NCBI RefSeq assembly: GCF_905171765.1
Contig: NC_053395.1
Coordinates: 188,111,577-188,175,576, forward strand
Direction: 5' to 3'
DNA: 64,000 bases
Source: Bufo bufo
Taxonomy: Eukaryota; Chordata; Amphibia; Anura; Bufonidae
This document shows, piece after piece, positions 34,833 to 45,711 of this stretch. The notes beneath the pieces were generated by a model. It did not search any database. It saw nothing but the letters and a program-made list of their open reading frames with translations, and was not told where the DNA came from. A program made the position numbers and the translations under genes. Position 1 is the first letter of the stretch, and each line of letters opens with the position of its first letter.

Positions 34833-35689
34833 GGCCCCTTTGCCCACCTAGGCTGCAAAAAAGTGTCACACATGTGGTATCGCCGTACTCAGGAGAAGGT
34901 GGGGAATGTGTTTTGGGGTGTCATTTTACATATACCCTTGCTGGGTGAGAGAAATATCTTGGCAAAAGACAACTTTTCCCATTTTTTTATACAAAGTTGG
35001 CATTTGACCAAGATATTTCTCTCACCCAGCATGGGTATATGTAAAATGACACCCCAAAACACATTCCCCACCTTCTCCTGAGTACGGCGATACCAGATGT
35101 GTGACACTTTTTTGCAGCCTAGATGCGCAAAGGTGCCCAAATTCCTTTTAGGAGGGCATTTTTAGACATTTGGATACCAGACTTCTTCTCACGCTTTGGG
35201 GCCCCTAGAATGCCAGGGCAGTATAAATACCCCACATGTGACCCCATTTTGGAAAGAAGACACCCCAAGGTATTCAATGAGGGGCATGGCGAGTTCATAG
35301 AAATTTTTTTTTTTTGGCACAAGTTAGCGGAAATTGATATTTTTAATTTTTTTCTCACAAAGTCTCCCGTTCCGCTAACTTGGGACAAAAATTTCAATCT
35401 TTCATGGACTCAATATGCCCCTCACGGAATACCTGGGGGTGTCTTCTTTCCGAAATGGGGTCACATGTGGGGTATTTATACTGCCCTGGCATTCTAGGGG
35501 CCCTAAAGCGTGAGAAGAAGTCTGGAATATAAATGTCTAAAAAATTTTACGCATTTGGTTTCCGTGAGGGGTATGGTGAGTTCATGTGAGATTTTATTTT
35601 TTGACACAAGTTAGTGGAATATGAGACTTTGTAAGAAAAAAATAAAAAAATTCCGCTAACTTGGGCCAAAAAAATGTCTGAATGGAGCC

Positions 35690-37395
35690 TTACAGAGGGG
35701 TGATCAATGACAGGGGGGGTGATCAATGACAGGGGTGTGATCAATGACAGGGGTGTGATCAATGACAGGGGTGTGATCAATGACAGGGGGGTGATCAGGG
35801 AGTCTATATGGGGTGATAACCACAGTCATTGATCACGCCCGTGTAAGGCTTCATTCAGACGTCCGTATGCGTTTTGCGGATCCGATCCATCTATCAGTGG
35901 ATCCGTAAAAATCATGCGGACGTCTGAATGGAGCTTTACAGGGGGGTAATCAATGACAGGGGGGTAATCAATGACAGGGGGGTGATCAGGGAGTCTACAT
36001 GCGGTGATCACCACAGTCATTGATCATGCCCCTGTAAGGCTTCATTCAGACGTCCGTATGCGTTTTGCGGATCCGATCCATCTATCAGTGCATCCGTAAA
36101 AATCATGCGGACATCTGAATGGAGCTTTACAGGGGGGTAATCAATGACAGGGGGGTAATCAATGACAGGGGGGTGATCAGGGAGTCTATATGGGTTGATC
36201 ACCACAGTCATTGATCACACCCCTGTAAGGCTTCATTCAGACGTCCGGATGCGTTTTGCGGATCCGATCCATCTATCAGTGCATCCGTAAAAATCATGCG
36301 GACATCTGAATGGAGCTTTACAGGGGGGTGATCAGGGAGTCTATATGGGGTGATCACCACAGTCATTGATCATGCCCCTGTAAGGCTTCATTCAGACGTC
36401 CGGATGCGTTTTGCGGATCGGATCCATCTATCAGTGCATCCGTACAAATCATGCGGACATCTGAATGGAGCTTTACAGGGGGGTAATCAATGACAGGGGG
36501 GTAATCAATGACAGGGGGGTGATCAGGGAGTCTATATGGGTTGATCACCACAGTCATTGATCACGCCCCTGTAAGGCTTCATTCAGACGTCCGGATGCGT
36601 TTTGCGGATCCGATCCATCTATCAGTGCATCTGTAAAAATCATGCGGACATCTGAATGGAGCTTTACAGGGGGGTGATCAGGGAGTCTATATGGGGTGAT
36701 CACCACAGTCATTGATCATGCCCCTGTAAGGCTTCATTCAGACGTCCGGATGCGTTTTGCGGATCGGATCCATCTATCAGTGCATCCGTACAAATCATGC
36801 GGACATCTGAATGGAGCTTTACAGGGGGGTGATCAGGGAGTCTATATGGGGTGATCACCACAGTCATTGATCATGCCCCTGTAAGGCTTCATTCAGACGT
36901 CCCGGATGCGTTTTGCGGATCGGATCCATCTATCAGTGCATCCGTAAAAATCATGCGGACATCTGAATGGAGCTTTACAGGGGGGTGATCAGGGAGTCTA
37001 TATGGGGTGATCACCACAGTCATTGATCATGCCCCTGTAAGGCTTCATTCAGACGTCCGGATGCGTTTTGCGGATCCGATCCATCTATCAGTGGATCCGT
37101 AAAAATCATGCGGACGTCTGAATGGAGCTTTACAGGGGGGTAATCAATGACAGGGGGGTAATCAATGACAGGGGGGTGATCAGGGAGTCTATATGGGGTG
37201 ATAACCACAGTCATTGATCATGCCCCTGTAAGGCTTCATTCAGACGTCCGTATGCGTTTTGCGGATCCGATCCATCTATCAGTGGATCCGTAAAAATCAT
37301 GCGGACATCTGAATGGAGCTTTACAGGGGGGTGATCAATGACAGGGGGGTAATCAATGACAGGGGGGTGATCAGGGAGTCTATATGGGGTGATCA
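35690..37395. repeat. 191/155-bp satellite array, copy 2
   Basis: Same unit as at 14570-15810, but units alternate between the 191-bp form and a shorter form of about 155 bp that lacks one block of TAATCAATGACAGGGGGG. Frequent variants include GTGCATCCGT for GTGGATCCGT. The array has diversified independently of copy 1. Confidence 0.9.
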
Positions 37396-37798
37396 GGGGC
37401 TAATAAGGGGTTAATAAGTGACGGGGGGGGGGTGTAGTGTAGTGTAGTGGTGCTTGGTGGTACTTTACTGAGCTACCTGTGTCCTCTGGTGGTCGATCCA
37501 AACAAAGGGGACCACCAGAGGAGCAGGTAGCAGGTATATTAGACGCTGTTATCAAAACAGCGTCTAATATACCTGTTAGGGGTTAAAAAAAACACATCTC
37601 CAGCCTGCCAGCGAACGATCGCCGCTGGCAGGCTGGAGATCAACTCTCTTACCTTCCGTTCCTGTGAGCGCGCGCGCCTGTGTGCGCGCGTTCACAGGAA
37701 ATCTCGGCCATCGCGAGATGACGCATATATGCGTGACTCTGCGCAGGGCTGCCACCTCCGGAACGCGATCCTGCGTTAGGCGGTCCGGAGGTGGTTAA

Positions 37799-37996
37799 TA
37801 TTGACAAAATTGTGTTCACGTGTAATATATGCCTTGCAAACACGATATAGTTGTATGCTGTGGACATCCCCTATTAGGACAGACTGACATCATAGTGGGA
37901 GAGCCAACCTCCATTAGATGGAGCAAAGCACCACTACATGATCTACCGCCTGCTAATATCAATGGACAGTTCTATTATACACGTCCAGCAGACAAT
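37799..37996. other. Spacer, nothing recognised
   Basis: Short unique spacer between the large TTAA element and the next MITE. Confidence 0.4.
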
Positions 37997-38399
37997 GGGG
38001 GTTATTTACTAAAGCTTTACACTAGGTTTTTTACGGTAAAAAAAAAAGTTGCAAAATTTGGACCTAAGGGCATTTTGAGTCAAAATTGTACAACTTTTAG
38101 TATTTTCTGCTGCTCTTGCCACTTTTTCAAAAAGTGGGTAGGGCTTACAGAAAGGGGGCAGAACCACCTTGGCCCAACACATTTCCTATAATTTACAGAA
38201 AAAAGCTAGAGTAAATTATAACTGGGATCCACTCCGACTCCTCCTATCTGGAGTAGATTTCAGTTTCTAGAACATGGACAGCAGAAGATGAGACAAATTG
38301 ACTGTGCGCCTGGGTGCAAAAAATTTGTCATATCTTCCTCTAGCAGGGTTTTTACTAGGAATGGAGTGTGAAACATCAGTCTTTAGTAAATGACCCCCT
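37997..38399. mobile_element. MITE with GGGGGTTATTTACTAAAG ends
   Basis: The left end reads GGGGGTTATTTACTAAAG and the right CTTTAGTAAATGACCCCC, which are near complements. Interior has GCCACTTTTTCAAAAAGTGGG. No coding capacity and no clear target duplication. Confidence 0.7.
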
Positions 38400-38491
38400 A
38401 AGTATCTTAGTCCCCTCCACTAATACAAACTAAAGGCACTCAGTCAACCTGAGCAAAAATTTGACCAGAACATTTCAAAACTGTACATTAA

Positions 38492-38960
38492 AGGGGTTGT
38501 CTCACAAATATTTTACAGCTTTCAAACCAGCACCTGGATTTGAATAACTTTGTAACTGCATGTAATGAAAAATTTATTATAGCCACTGAGTTATTCAATA
38601 CAATGTATCTGTAGAGCGCCACCTGCTGTTTGTTTTTTGCTTATTTCTTTGTCTCACTGAGATAGCCGCACATACTCCGTTTTATGGGCTGTGATAGGGA
38701 GAGAGCTGCGGCAGAAAGGACACACCCCCTGAGCTGTGATAGGGAGAGCTGAGACACGCCCCCTGAGCTGTGATAGGGAGAGCTGAGACACGCCCCCTGA
38801 GCTGCAGGAGAATAGACCCTCCCCCTTGAGCTCTCAGCTTGATATAAATCTAGCAGAGCAATGAAGGGGGAGATCTCTGGATCCATGTGAGGTACAGGGC
38901 TGGTTCTAGCTTTGTTAGAAAGAGATTGTCATGTACTATATGAATCATGAGATAACCCCT
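38492..38960. mobile_element. T2-like MITE with 34-bp internal repeats
   Basis: TTAA at 38488-38491 then AGGGGTTGTCTCA; the right end is TGAGATAACCCCT, its complement, though the right TTAA is lost. Three copies of a module with GAGCTGTGATAGGGAGAGCT lie at about 38687-38800. It is the clearest full-length copy of the 'GGATCCAGAGATC' family. Confidence 0.8.
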
Positions 38961-39496
38961 CATCCATCGTATCCTATAGTTTGAGAAAGATTTTCCAGAT
39001 CTCAGAGGAGAAAATCCAATCCGGTCTTTTGTCTCTAAATTTAAGACTCCTGCACTTAGTCATAATAAGTTTGTATTAGGGATGAATTAATCGATTTGTA
39101 TGAATTGATTCGTTCATCTGTAGGAATTTTCACTTTTTAAGGCGCATCCCCACAGCTTAAGTTCCCTCTGCTGGCAGATTAACATTGCTGCACATTTTGA
39201 TTTTGATTCAACTTTATTGTCATTACACATGTAAAATACAGGGTAACGAAATACAGTTTGCATCCAATCAAAAGTGCAAAGAGCAGCAAATGCCATAAAA
39301 ACAAGTTATATCAGGATAGTGTAGAAAGTAGGAATAGTTATGTACAGATTATGTACAGATAAATTAAGTATACAGGTGTTTATATTGCTATATAGAGAGA
39401 AAATATACAGCTGTACTATGGACAAATATACAGATGTGCTGATGTATACATATATACAGATGAACTGTTTCTATATTGCTATACAGATGGCAAATA

Positions 39497-39834
39497 CAGG
39501 TGAAACTCGAAAAATTAGAACATCGTGCAAAAGTTCATTTATTTCAGTAATGCAACTTAAAAGGAATTGCATTAATGCAGATTAAAATTAGAATTTTGTA
39601 AAAAAGGTTCAATATTCTAGGCTCAAAGTGTCACACTCCTGTCAGCTAATTAATCCATACCCCCTGAGCAAAGGGTACCTCAAAATTGAGACTTTGGGGT
39701 TTTCATAAGCTGTAAGCCATAATCATCCAAATTATAACAAATAAAGGCTTGAAATATCTCGCTTTGCATGTAATGAGTCTATCTCCTATGTCAGTTTCAC
39801 CTGCACGATATTCAAATTTTTCAAATTTCACCTG
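39497..39834. mobile_element. Tc1/mariner-like MITE in the LINE 3' UTR
   Basis: Begins CAGGTGAAACTCGAAAAATT after TA (39495-39496) and ends TTTCACCTG before TA (39835-39836). A second internal terminus, GTTTCACCTGCACGATATTC near 39794, makes the right end a doubled repeat. No coding capacity. Confidence 0.85.
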
Positions 39835-40123
39835 TATACAGATGTACTATGAACAAGTATACAGATGTGCTACGTATATACAAATTTACAGATGTATAGC
39901 AAACAGATCTGCAGAATGCTATGAACATAGCTTTAGAAGTGGAAGAGTAGCGCTATGAACAGACTATAATAGTGAACAGTGTAAGTGTACGTACCAGCTA
40001 TAGCAATAACCAATGTGAACATACCGTTAATGTTGAGAATGAATGACAGTCATGATCATGATCATTCGGAAGAATGCAGGGGAGGAGGAGTGTAGAGGGT
40101 TAAGTAAGTATGGATGAAAGGGT

Positions 40124-40363
40124 TCAGCGGGGGACTGAGTTCAGTAGGGTGACAGCTGTGGGGAAGAAGCTGTTCCTAAACCTGCTGGTTTTAGCCTGAA
40201 GGGTCCTGTAGCGCCTTCTGGAAGGAAGGAGCTGGAAGAGTTTATTGGCAGGATGAGAGGAGTCCCTAAGAATGATGTGTGCCCGACGTAGACATCTCTT
40301 CTTGTGAACATCCTCAATAGCAGGAAGTGGAGTCCCTGTGATGCGTTGGGCAGTTTTCACCAC
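40124..40363 (-). pseudogene. LINE reverse transcriptase C-terminal fragment
   Basis: Minus-strand frame with VVKTAQRITGTPLPAIEDV, KKRCLRRAHIILRDSSHPAN and TSRFRNSFFPTAVTLLNSVP, the C-terminal signature of CR1/L2/Rex1-type LINE proteins. It is one part of the interrupted element 39193-45370, and frames upstream of it are broken by small indels. Confidence 0.85.
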
Positions 40364-40639
40364 CCGTTACAGTGCCTTACGGTCAGCAACAGAGCAATTC
40401 CCATACCAGACTGTAACACAGTTGGTCAGGATGCTCTCTATCGCACAGTGATAGAATTTACCCAGTATGTCAGCAGACAGGTGGTTTTTCTTCAGTGTCC
40501 TCAAAAAAAAGAGGCGCTGATGTGCCTTCTTCACCAGGCTGGAGATGTTGGTTGACCAGGACAGATTCTCAGAGATGTAGGTCCCAGGAACTTAAACCTG
40601 GAAACCCGTTCAGCAGCCGTGCCATTTATGTGGATGGGG

Positions 40640-40837
40640 TCATGGGTGTCTCTCTATCAGGTTATTGTCAGCGCACCACACAGCTAGGTGCTTTAACTCT
40701 TCCCTATAGTCAGACTCATCGTTGTCAGTGATGAGACCAATCACCGTGGTGTCATCTGCAAACTTCATGATGGATTTGGATCCATTCCTAGGCCTGCAGT
40801 CATAGGTGAAAAGGGAGTAGAGGAACGGGCTCAGCAC
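40640..40837 (-). pseudogene. LINE reverse transcriptase palm fragment (FADD box)
   Basis: Encodes LSPFLYSLFTYDCRPRNGSK, then KFADDTTVIGLITDNDE. FADD is the catalytic motif C, with the two metal-binding aspartates intact. Its upstream side is the 34-bp minisatellite, which begins within the codons for motif B (QGCVLSPFLYS). Confidence 0.88.
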
Positions 40838-41972
40838 ACAGCCCTGTGGAGTAGAGGAACAGGCTCAGCACACAGCCCTGTGGAGTAGAGGAACAGGCTC
40901 AGCACACAGCCCTGTGGAGTAGAGGAACAGGCTCAGCACATAGCCCTGTGGAGTAGAGGAACAGGCTCAGCACACAGCCCTGTGGAGTAGAGGAACAGGC
41001 TCAGCACACAGCCCTGTGGAGTAGAGGAACGGGCTCAGCACACAGCCCTGTGGAGTAGAGGAACGGGCTAAGCACACAGCCCTGTGGAGTAGAGGAACGG
41101 GCTCAGCACACAGCCCTGTGGAGTAGAGGAACGGGCTCAGCACACAGCCCTGTGGAGTAGAGGAACGGGCTCAGCACACAGCCCTGTGGAGGAGAGGAAC
41201 GGGCTCAGCACACAGCCCTGTGGAGTAGAGGAACGGGCTCAGCACACAGCCCTGTGGAGTAGAGGAACAGGCTCAGCACACAGCCCAGTGGAGTAGAGGA
41301 ACAGGCTCAGCACACAGCCCTGTGGAGTAGAGGAACAGGCTCAGCACACAGCCCTGTGGAGTAGAGGAACGGGCTCAGCACACAGCCCTGTGGAGTAGAG
41401 GAACAGGCTCAGCACATAGCCCTGTGGAGTAGAGGAACAGGCTCAGCACACAGCCCTGTGGAGTAGAGGAACAGGCTCAGCACACAGCCCTGTGGAGTAG
41501 AGGAACGGGCTCAGCACACAGCCCTGTGGAGTAGAGGAACAGGCTCAGCACACAGCCCTGTGGAGTAGAGGAACAGGCTCAGCACACAGCCCTGTGGAGT
41601 AGAGGAACGGGCTCAGCACACAGCCCTGTGGAGTAGAGTAACAGGCTCAGCACTTAGCCCTGTGGAGTAGAGGAACAGTCTCAGCACACAGCCCTGTGGA
41701 GTAGAGGAACAGGCTCAGCACACAGCCCTGTGGAGTAGAGGAACGGGCTCAGCACACAGCCCTGTGGAGTAGAGGAACGGGCTAAGCACACAGCCCTGTG
41801 GAGTAGAGGAACGGGCTCAGCACACAGCCCTGTGGAGTAGAGGAACGGGCTCAGCACATAGCCCTGTGGAGTAGAGGAACGGGCTCAGCACACAGCCCTG
41901 TGGAGTAGAGGAACGGGCTCAGCACATAGCCCTGTGGAGTAGAGGAACGGGCTCAGCACACAGCCCTGTGGA
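40817..41972. repeat. 34-bp minisatellite, 34 copies, grown inside RT motif B
   Basis: 1156 bp of the unit GTAGAGGAACGGGCTCAGCA (first 20 bases) followed by CACAGCCCTGTGGA. On the minus strand the single-copy ancestor encodes PQGCVLSPFLYS of the host LINE, so the array arose by tandem duplication of coding sequence. The period of 34 is not divisible by 3 and destroys the frame. Variants are mainly A/G at the GAAC(A/G)GGCTC position and occasional CATAGCC. Confidence 0.95.
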
Positions 41973-42058
41973 GTGCCAGTGTTAAGTATGATTGTGGTGG
42001 AACAGTTATTTCCTGACCCAATATGCTGCGGTCTGTTGGTCAAAAAGTTCATGATCCA

Positions 42059-44552
42059 TTCCTTACCAAAATTAGACCAAGCAATGACAAACTCCCTTCT
42101 TACTCCTATAACACAGAAGGAAGTTTCTGTGGTCCTCGCCTCCTTCCCCCCGGGAAAAAGCCCAGGACCGGATGGTCTGCCTTTGCTCTATTACAAAAAA
42201 TTGCAAGATGTAATCATGCCTCATCTTGTGGATCTCTGCTCTTCATTATTTGAGGGTACACCACTACCTAGACAAACTCAAGAAGCTCATATTACCCTTA
42301 TAGCAAAAGAGGGAAAAAATCTAGAAGAATGTGGGAGCTATAGACCTATCTCACTTCTAAATTTAGACTTAAAAATATGGGCTAAGCTTTTATCCTTAAG
42401 AATAAAGAAACTTTTACCTCATTTGATAGGTGAGGAACAGTCGGGTTTTGTCCCGGGGAGGGAGGGGAGGACCAACACGATTAAGCTTCTTACCGCAATT
42501 CACCAGGCACATGCAGAAAATAGATCATTGGTCCTTCTCGGAGTAGATGCCGAGAAGGCCTTTGATAGGGTGAGTTGGATTTTTATGCGCTCCACTCTCA
42601 TAAAGTTTGGTTTCCCAGAAAGCTTCATAGAAGCTATATTTTCGCTATATTCTCAACCTTCAGCTTCTCTGCTGGTAAATGATTATTTATCATCTCCCTT
42701 TGAGATAGCGAATGGCACCAGGCAGGGTTGCCCTCTCTCTCCAACTTTGTTTGTTCTGGTTATGGAGACATTGCTTCAGAGGGTAAGACAACACCCGCAC
42801 ATTAAAGGATTCCCTACTCCTGAAGGGGAATTAAAGACATTAGCTTTTGCAGATGATCTACTATTTTTGTTGCCCGAACCGGAGGTTGGGTTGCCCTGCC
42901 TGGTGGATCCGTTTGAGGCTTTTGGAGTAATCTCAAATTTCAAAGTGAACGTTACAAAATCGGAACTGTTAAATATTTCCCTCACTAAACAAAAATATAA
43001 TAAAGTTAAAGATATCTCCCCCTTCATATGGGCCTCCTCTTCACTTAAATACTTAGGGGTGCACATTCCTTCGGCTATTCACAAAATATATGACATCAAC
43101 TTTCGCCCGCTCCTTACTGAAATTCAAAAAATACTCTCAGAATATGACCTACCTCTAATCTCATGGTTCGGTAGGAAAAATGTCATCCAAACGTATATAC
43201 TCCCCAAGATCCTATATAAAATGCAAATGTTACCGATTGCTTTACCACAAACATTTTTCACCAAATTAAGAACACTGTTCTCGAGTTACATATGGAAACA
43301 GAAACGTCCCAGACTGGCACATGAACTTCTGGTTAAAACTAGAGAGAAGGGAGGTATAGGCTTACCAGATATGCATACACTATATAAAGCAATTCAATTG
43401 AGAAGATGGATTAGTTTAGCTGGCTTCTCTGACCAGCAGAATATGTTCAGATGGTCTAAGAGAGCTTACAAAGGTGACTTACTGAGAGATCTGTGGATTC
43501 CAGCCAAAACAGGTAGGAAGTTTGACCCATCAGATAATAACTTACTTTTCAAAGGTGCTGTAGTAACCTGGACTTGTTTGTCACCTTCTCTAGCCCCTAA
43601 GATTTCACCGTTATTACCTTCCAGCTTAATACCTGTGGTCGTTGGTAGGGAATCTTTGACCTTTAAACCCATGTGGGAGCAGCTGGGACATGTGACAGTC
43701 TCAAAACTATTCCCGAGCGGAGGGATTCCAGACCTCACAGAGTTAGGGGAGCTACTTCCAAACTTTGCTCTCACTTTTTTGCATGCTTCACACTTTAACA
43801 GATGTTGTGAGATCTTTCTACAAAACAACTACCCCTTCAGAGAACTTACTGAGTTTGAAAGGAACCTTTATTCTGTGAGACCGGAGTTTGGTAAGCTTTC
43901 TAGGATGATATCTGTAGTGAGGGAAACCAAAAGTTTGCTTGATCCTGGGTATATTGCGTCCTGGGAAAAGGAACTAGGTCTATCCTTTTCTGAAAATGAT
44001 AAGCGTCAAATACTCCAGAAGTCACATGGCCATTCTAGATGTGTACGTTTACAAGAAACACATTACAAGATTTTAGCTCGATGGTATAAAACGCCTGAGT
44101 TTCTGTATGCTCACTGTTTATCTCCATCAAACTTATGCTGGAGGTGTAACTCTCAGGTTGGTACGCATGCACATATATGGTGGGAGTGTGTGCTCATACG
44201 CCCCTTTTGGTCTGAGATTGAAGGTAAATTAAAAGACATCTTGGGCATAAAGCTAACATTGACCCCGACCCTGGTTTTACTTGGGCTCCCTTTATCAGAC
44301 AGAAGTCAACAGCCCTTAGTTTTAATTAACCATTTTCTTGCAGCAGCCAAATCTCTAATCCCCTTGAAATGGTTAAGTATTACTCCTCCTTCTGTTAGTG
44401 AATGGATTGAAAAAGTACATCAAATATGCAGATTTGAAGAGATGTCCAGTAGGTCATGTCGCACACATCATAAGTTTCTCAAAATTTGGGATGCTTGGCT
44501 GAATTCTTCATATTGTGGAGAAACACGACCAACTGTCCCGCCTAATGCATGA
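42059..44552 (+). CDS. L1-type ORF2 protein, RT and C-terminal domains (5' truncated)
   Basis: An unbroken frame of about 830 codons; the apparent start at 41973 lies in the flanking minisatellite and LINE, so the true protein is N-terminally truncated and lacks the APE-like endonuclease. Counting from 41973, the RT motifs in order are GKSPGPDG (61-68), SYRPISLLN (122-130), motif A VDAEKAFD (191-198), motif B NGTRQGCPLSP (247-257), motif C AFADD (291-295) and KYLG-like motif D further on. The C-terminal zinc knuckle reads CWRC(722-725) then H and C to 739. All catalytic aspartates are present. No stop or frameshift was seen, which argues for recent insertion; without endonuclease and promoter it is presumably dead as an element. 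Confidence 0.93.
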
Positions 44553-44934
44553 GCTTCAGCTTGTAGAAATAATCTGATGAAACACACTTACCACCCACCT
44601 CCTCCCATACCACCTCTCCTTCCCCCCCCCCCCCCCTCTCTTACATTATATTTTTATTTTTATATTTGTTATACTATGCATATTCTACATGAAGGGTACA
44701 TCAACTTCTTATCTAGTGGATAGATATAAATAAAGTTGATGCTCGATAAGATGTCATCAGAATATGCAATCTATAGTTGATGTAAAACTACTCATACATT
44801 GTACTGAGATTGTGTCATGTAAACTATTGTTACTTGGATCCCGTTTGGGAATGTTTGTAATCTGTCATGACATTGTTAAATGGCTTTCTTTAGCTATTCA
44901 AATTAATAAAAACACAGATGATAAAAAAAAAAAA
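42059..44934 (+). mobile_element. Young 5'-truncated L1/Tx1-type LINE insertion
   Basis: A 17-bp target duplication AAAAAGTTCATGATCCA lies at 42042-42058 and 44935-44951. The insertion ends with a poly-A tract preceded by AATAAA at 44905-44910. The 3' UTR (44553-44920) includes a poly-C run near 44623. The 5' end starts within the RT region, as expected for incomplete target-primed reverse transcription. It split the older minus-strand LINE. Confidence 0.95.
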
Positions 44935-44949
44935 AAAAAGTTCATGATC

Positions 44950-45370
44950 CAGTTACAGATAGGATTGCTGTTTCCAAGATCCACAAGTTTAGTGATCAAC
45001 TTGGAGGGAATGACTGTATTGAATGCTGAGCTGAAATCAACAAACAGCATTCTTACATAAGTATTCTTATTATCCAGGGGTGAGAGTACACAGTGAAAGA
45101 GCTGTAGATACAGCATCCTCTGTACTCCTATTACTTCGATAGGACAAATTGGTGAGGATCCAGTGTGGAGGGCCAGCATAACTTGAGGTGTGCCAGGACC
45201 AGTCGCTCAAAGCACTTCATAACTATAGGCGTGAGTGCTACAGGGCGATAGTCGTTCAGACACATTGGTGATGAGTGTTTTGGCACTGACACAATAGAGG
45301 TGGTCTTGAAGCACGCTGGTACTACTGCCTGGGCAAGCGACCGGTTGAAGATGTCAGATAATCACATCTC
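44950..45370 (-). pseudogene. LINE reverse transcriptase N-terminal part (motif A)
   Basis: On the minus strand 45180-45370 gives [20 protein letters not shown] and [15 protein letters not shown], and 44950-45080 gives [20 protein letters not shown] and NPICNWIM. These are consecutive parts of a CR1/L2/Rex1-type RT, but the fingers region between them is shortened and frame-changed. Confidence 0.85.
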
Positions 45371-45711
45371 CTGTGCCTTTAGTAATCTTGCGCATGAGCT
45401 GTTACTGCGAGTATCAATTCAATGAATTTTCAAGCACTGCATGCACACATCTTACGGTGCATGCACAATCCTTGATTCGTTTGACTAGCCAGATCATTTG
45501 GACATACGGAGATACTCGCAGTAACGGCGCATGTGCAGGAGTATCATGGCCATGTTCATCGGCTGGCAAGTTAGCCATTTGTCTTTAGAGGAACGCTGCC
45601 TCACAGACAGAATTTGTGCAGATGAATTAATTCACATGAATCGAATCGCTCATCCCTAATTTGCATTCATGAGCCCCACAGAGCAGGCGTGCATAGGTAC
45701 AGGCTCCTTGT

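Larger units (their letters stand above)
31695..37794. mobile_element. 6.1-kb TTAA-type non-autonomous transposon, copy 2 (complete ends)
   Basis: TTAA at 31691-31694 and 37795-37798; the ends are CCACCTC and GAGGTGG, with a subterminal hairpin at 37751-37794. Left, satellite and tail modules match copy 1 (12864-16188), but this copy has additional palindromic modules (32200-35650) and a longer satellite. Modules contain GGGCCCCTTTGCCCACCTAG and CCAAGATATTTCTCTCACCC in alternating orientation, producing repeated identical open frames on both strands; none is a gene. piggyBac and Kolobok both use TTAA, so the superfamily is open. Confidence 0.88.
39193..45370 (-). mobile_element. CR1/L2/Rex1-type LINE, 5'-truncated and interrupted
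   Basis: On the minus strand the order is an RT start (about 45180-45370, [20 protein letters not shown]), RT motif A (44950-45060, [18 protein letters not shown]), motif B (TPQGCVLSPFLYSLF, split by the minisatellite), motif C (40720-40780, KFADDTTVIGL), and the C-terminal block (40124-40363, FRNSFFPTAVTLLNS). The 3' end near 39200-39300 has ATGACAATAAAGTTGAATC. This order and these motifs fit the Jockey superfamily. It contains three later additions: a Tc1-like MITE (39497-39834), a minisatellite (40817-41972) and an L1 (42059-44934). It is not functional. Confidence 0.88.
39077..45658. mobile_element. hAT-type MITE carrying a nested LINE cluster
   Basis: The ends are TAGGGATGAATTAATCGATT and, inverted, TAGGGATGAGCGATTCGATT. 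The flanks GTTTGTAT (39069-39076) and ATTTGCAT (45659-45666) match at 6 of 8 bases, a plausible aged target duplication. The arms are about 39077-39192 and 45375-45658; the latter holds an inverted GATACTCGCAGTAAC pair. Everything between is later insertion. Confidence 0.7.

Noticed and set aside
40817..41972. CRISPR-like array of 34-bp repeats
   Set aside because: Repeats are directly adjacent with no spacers; it is a minisatellite derived from the LINE.
41973..42058. Annotated methionine start of the L1 frame
   Set aside because: It lies in the flanking older LINE before the target duplication, so it is not the element's own start.
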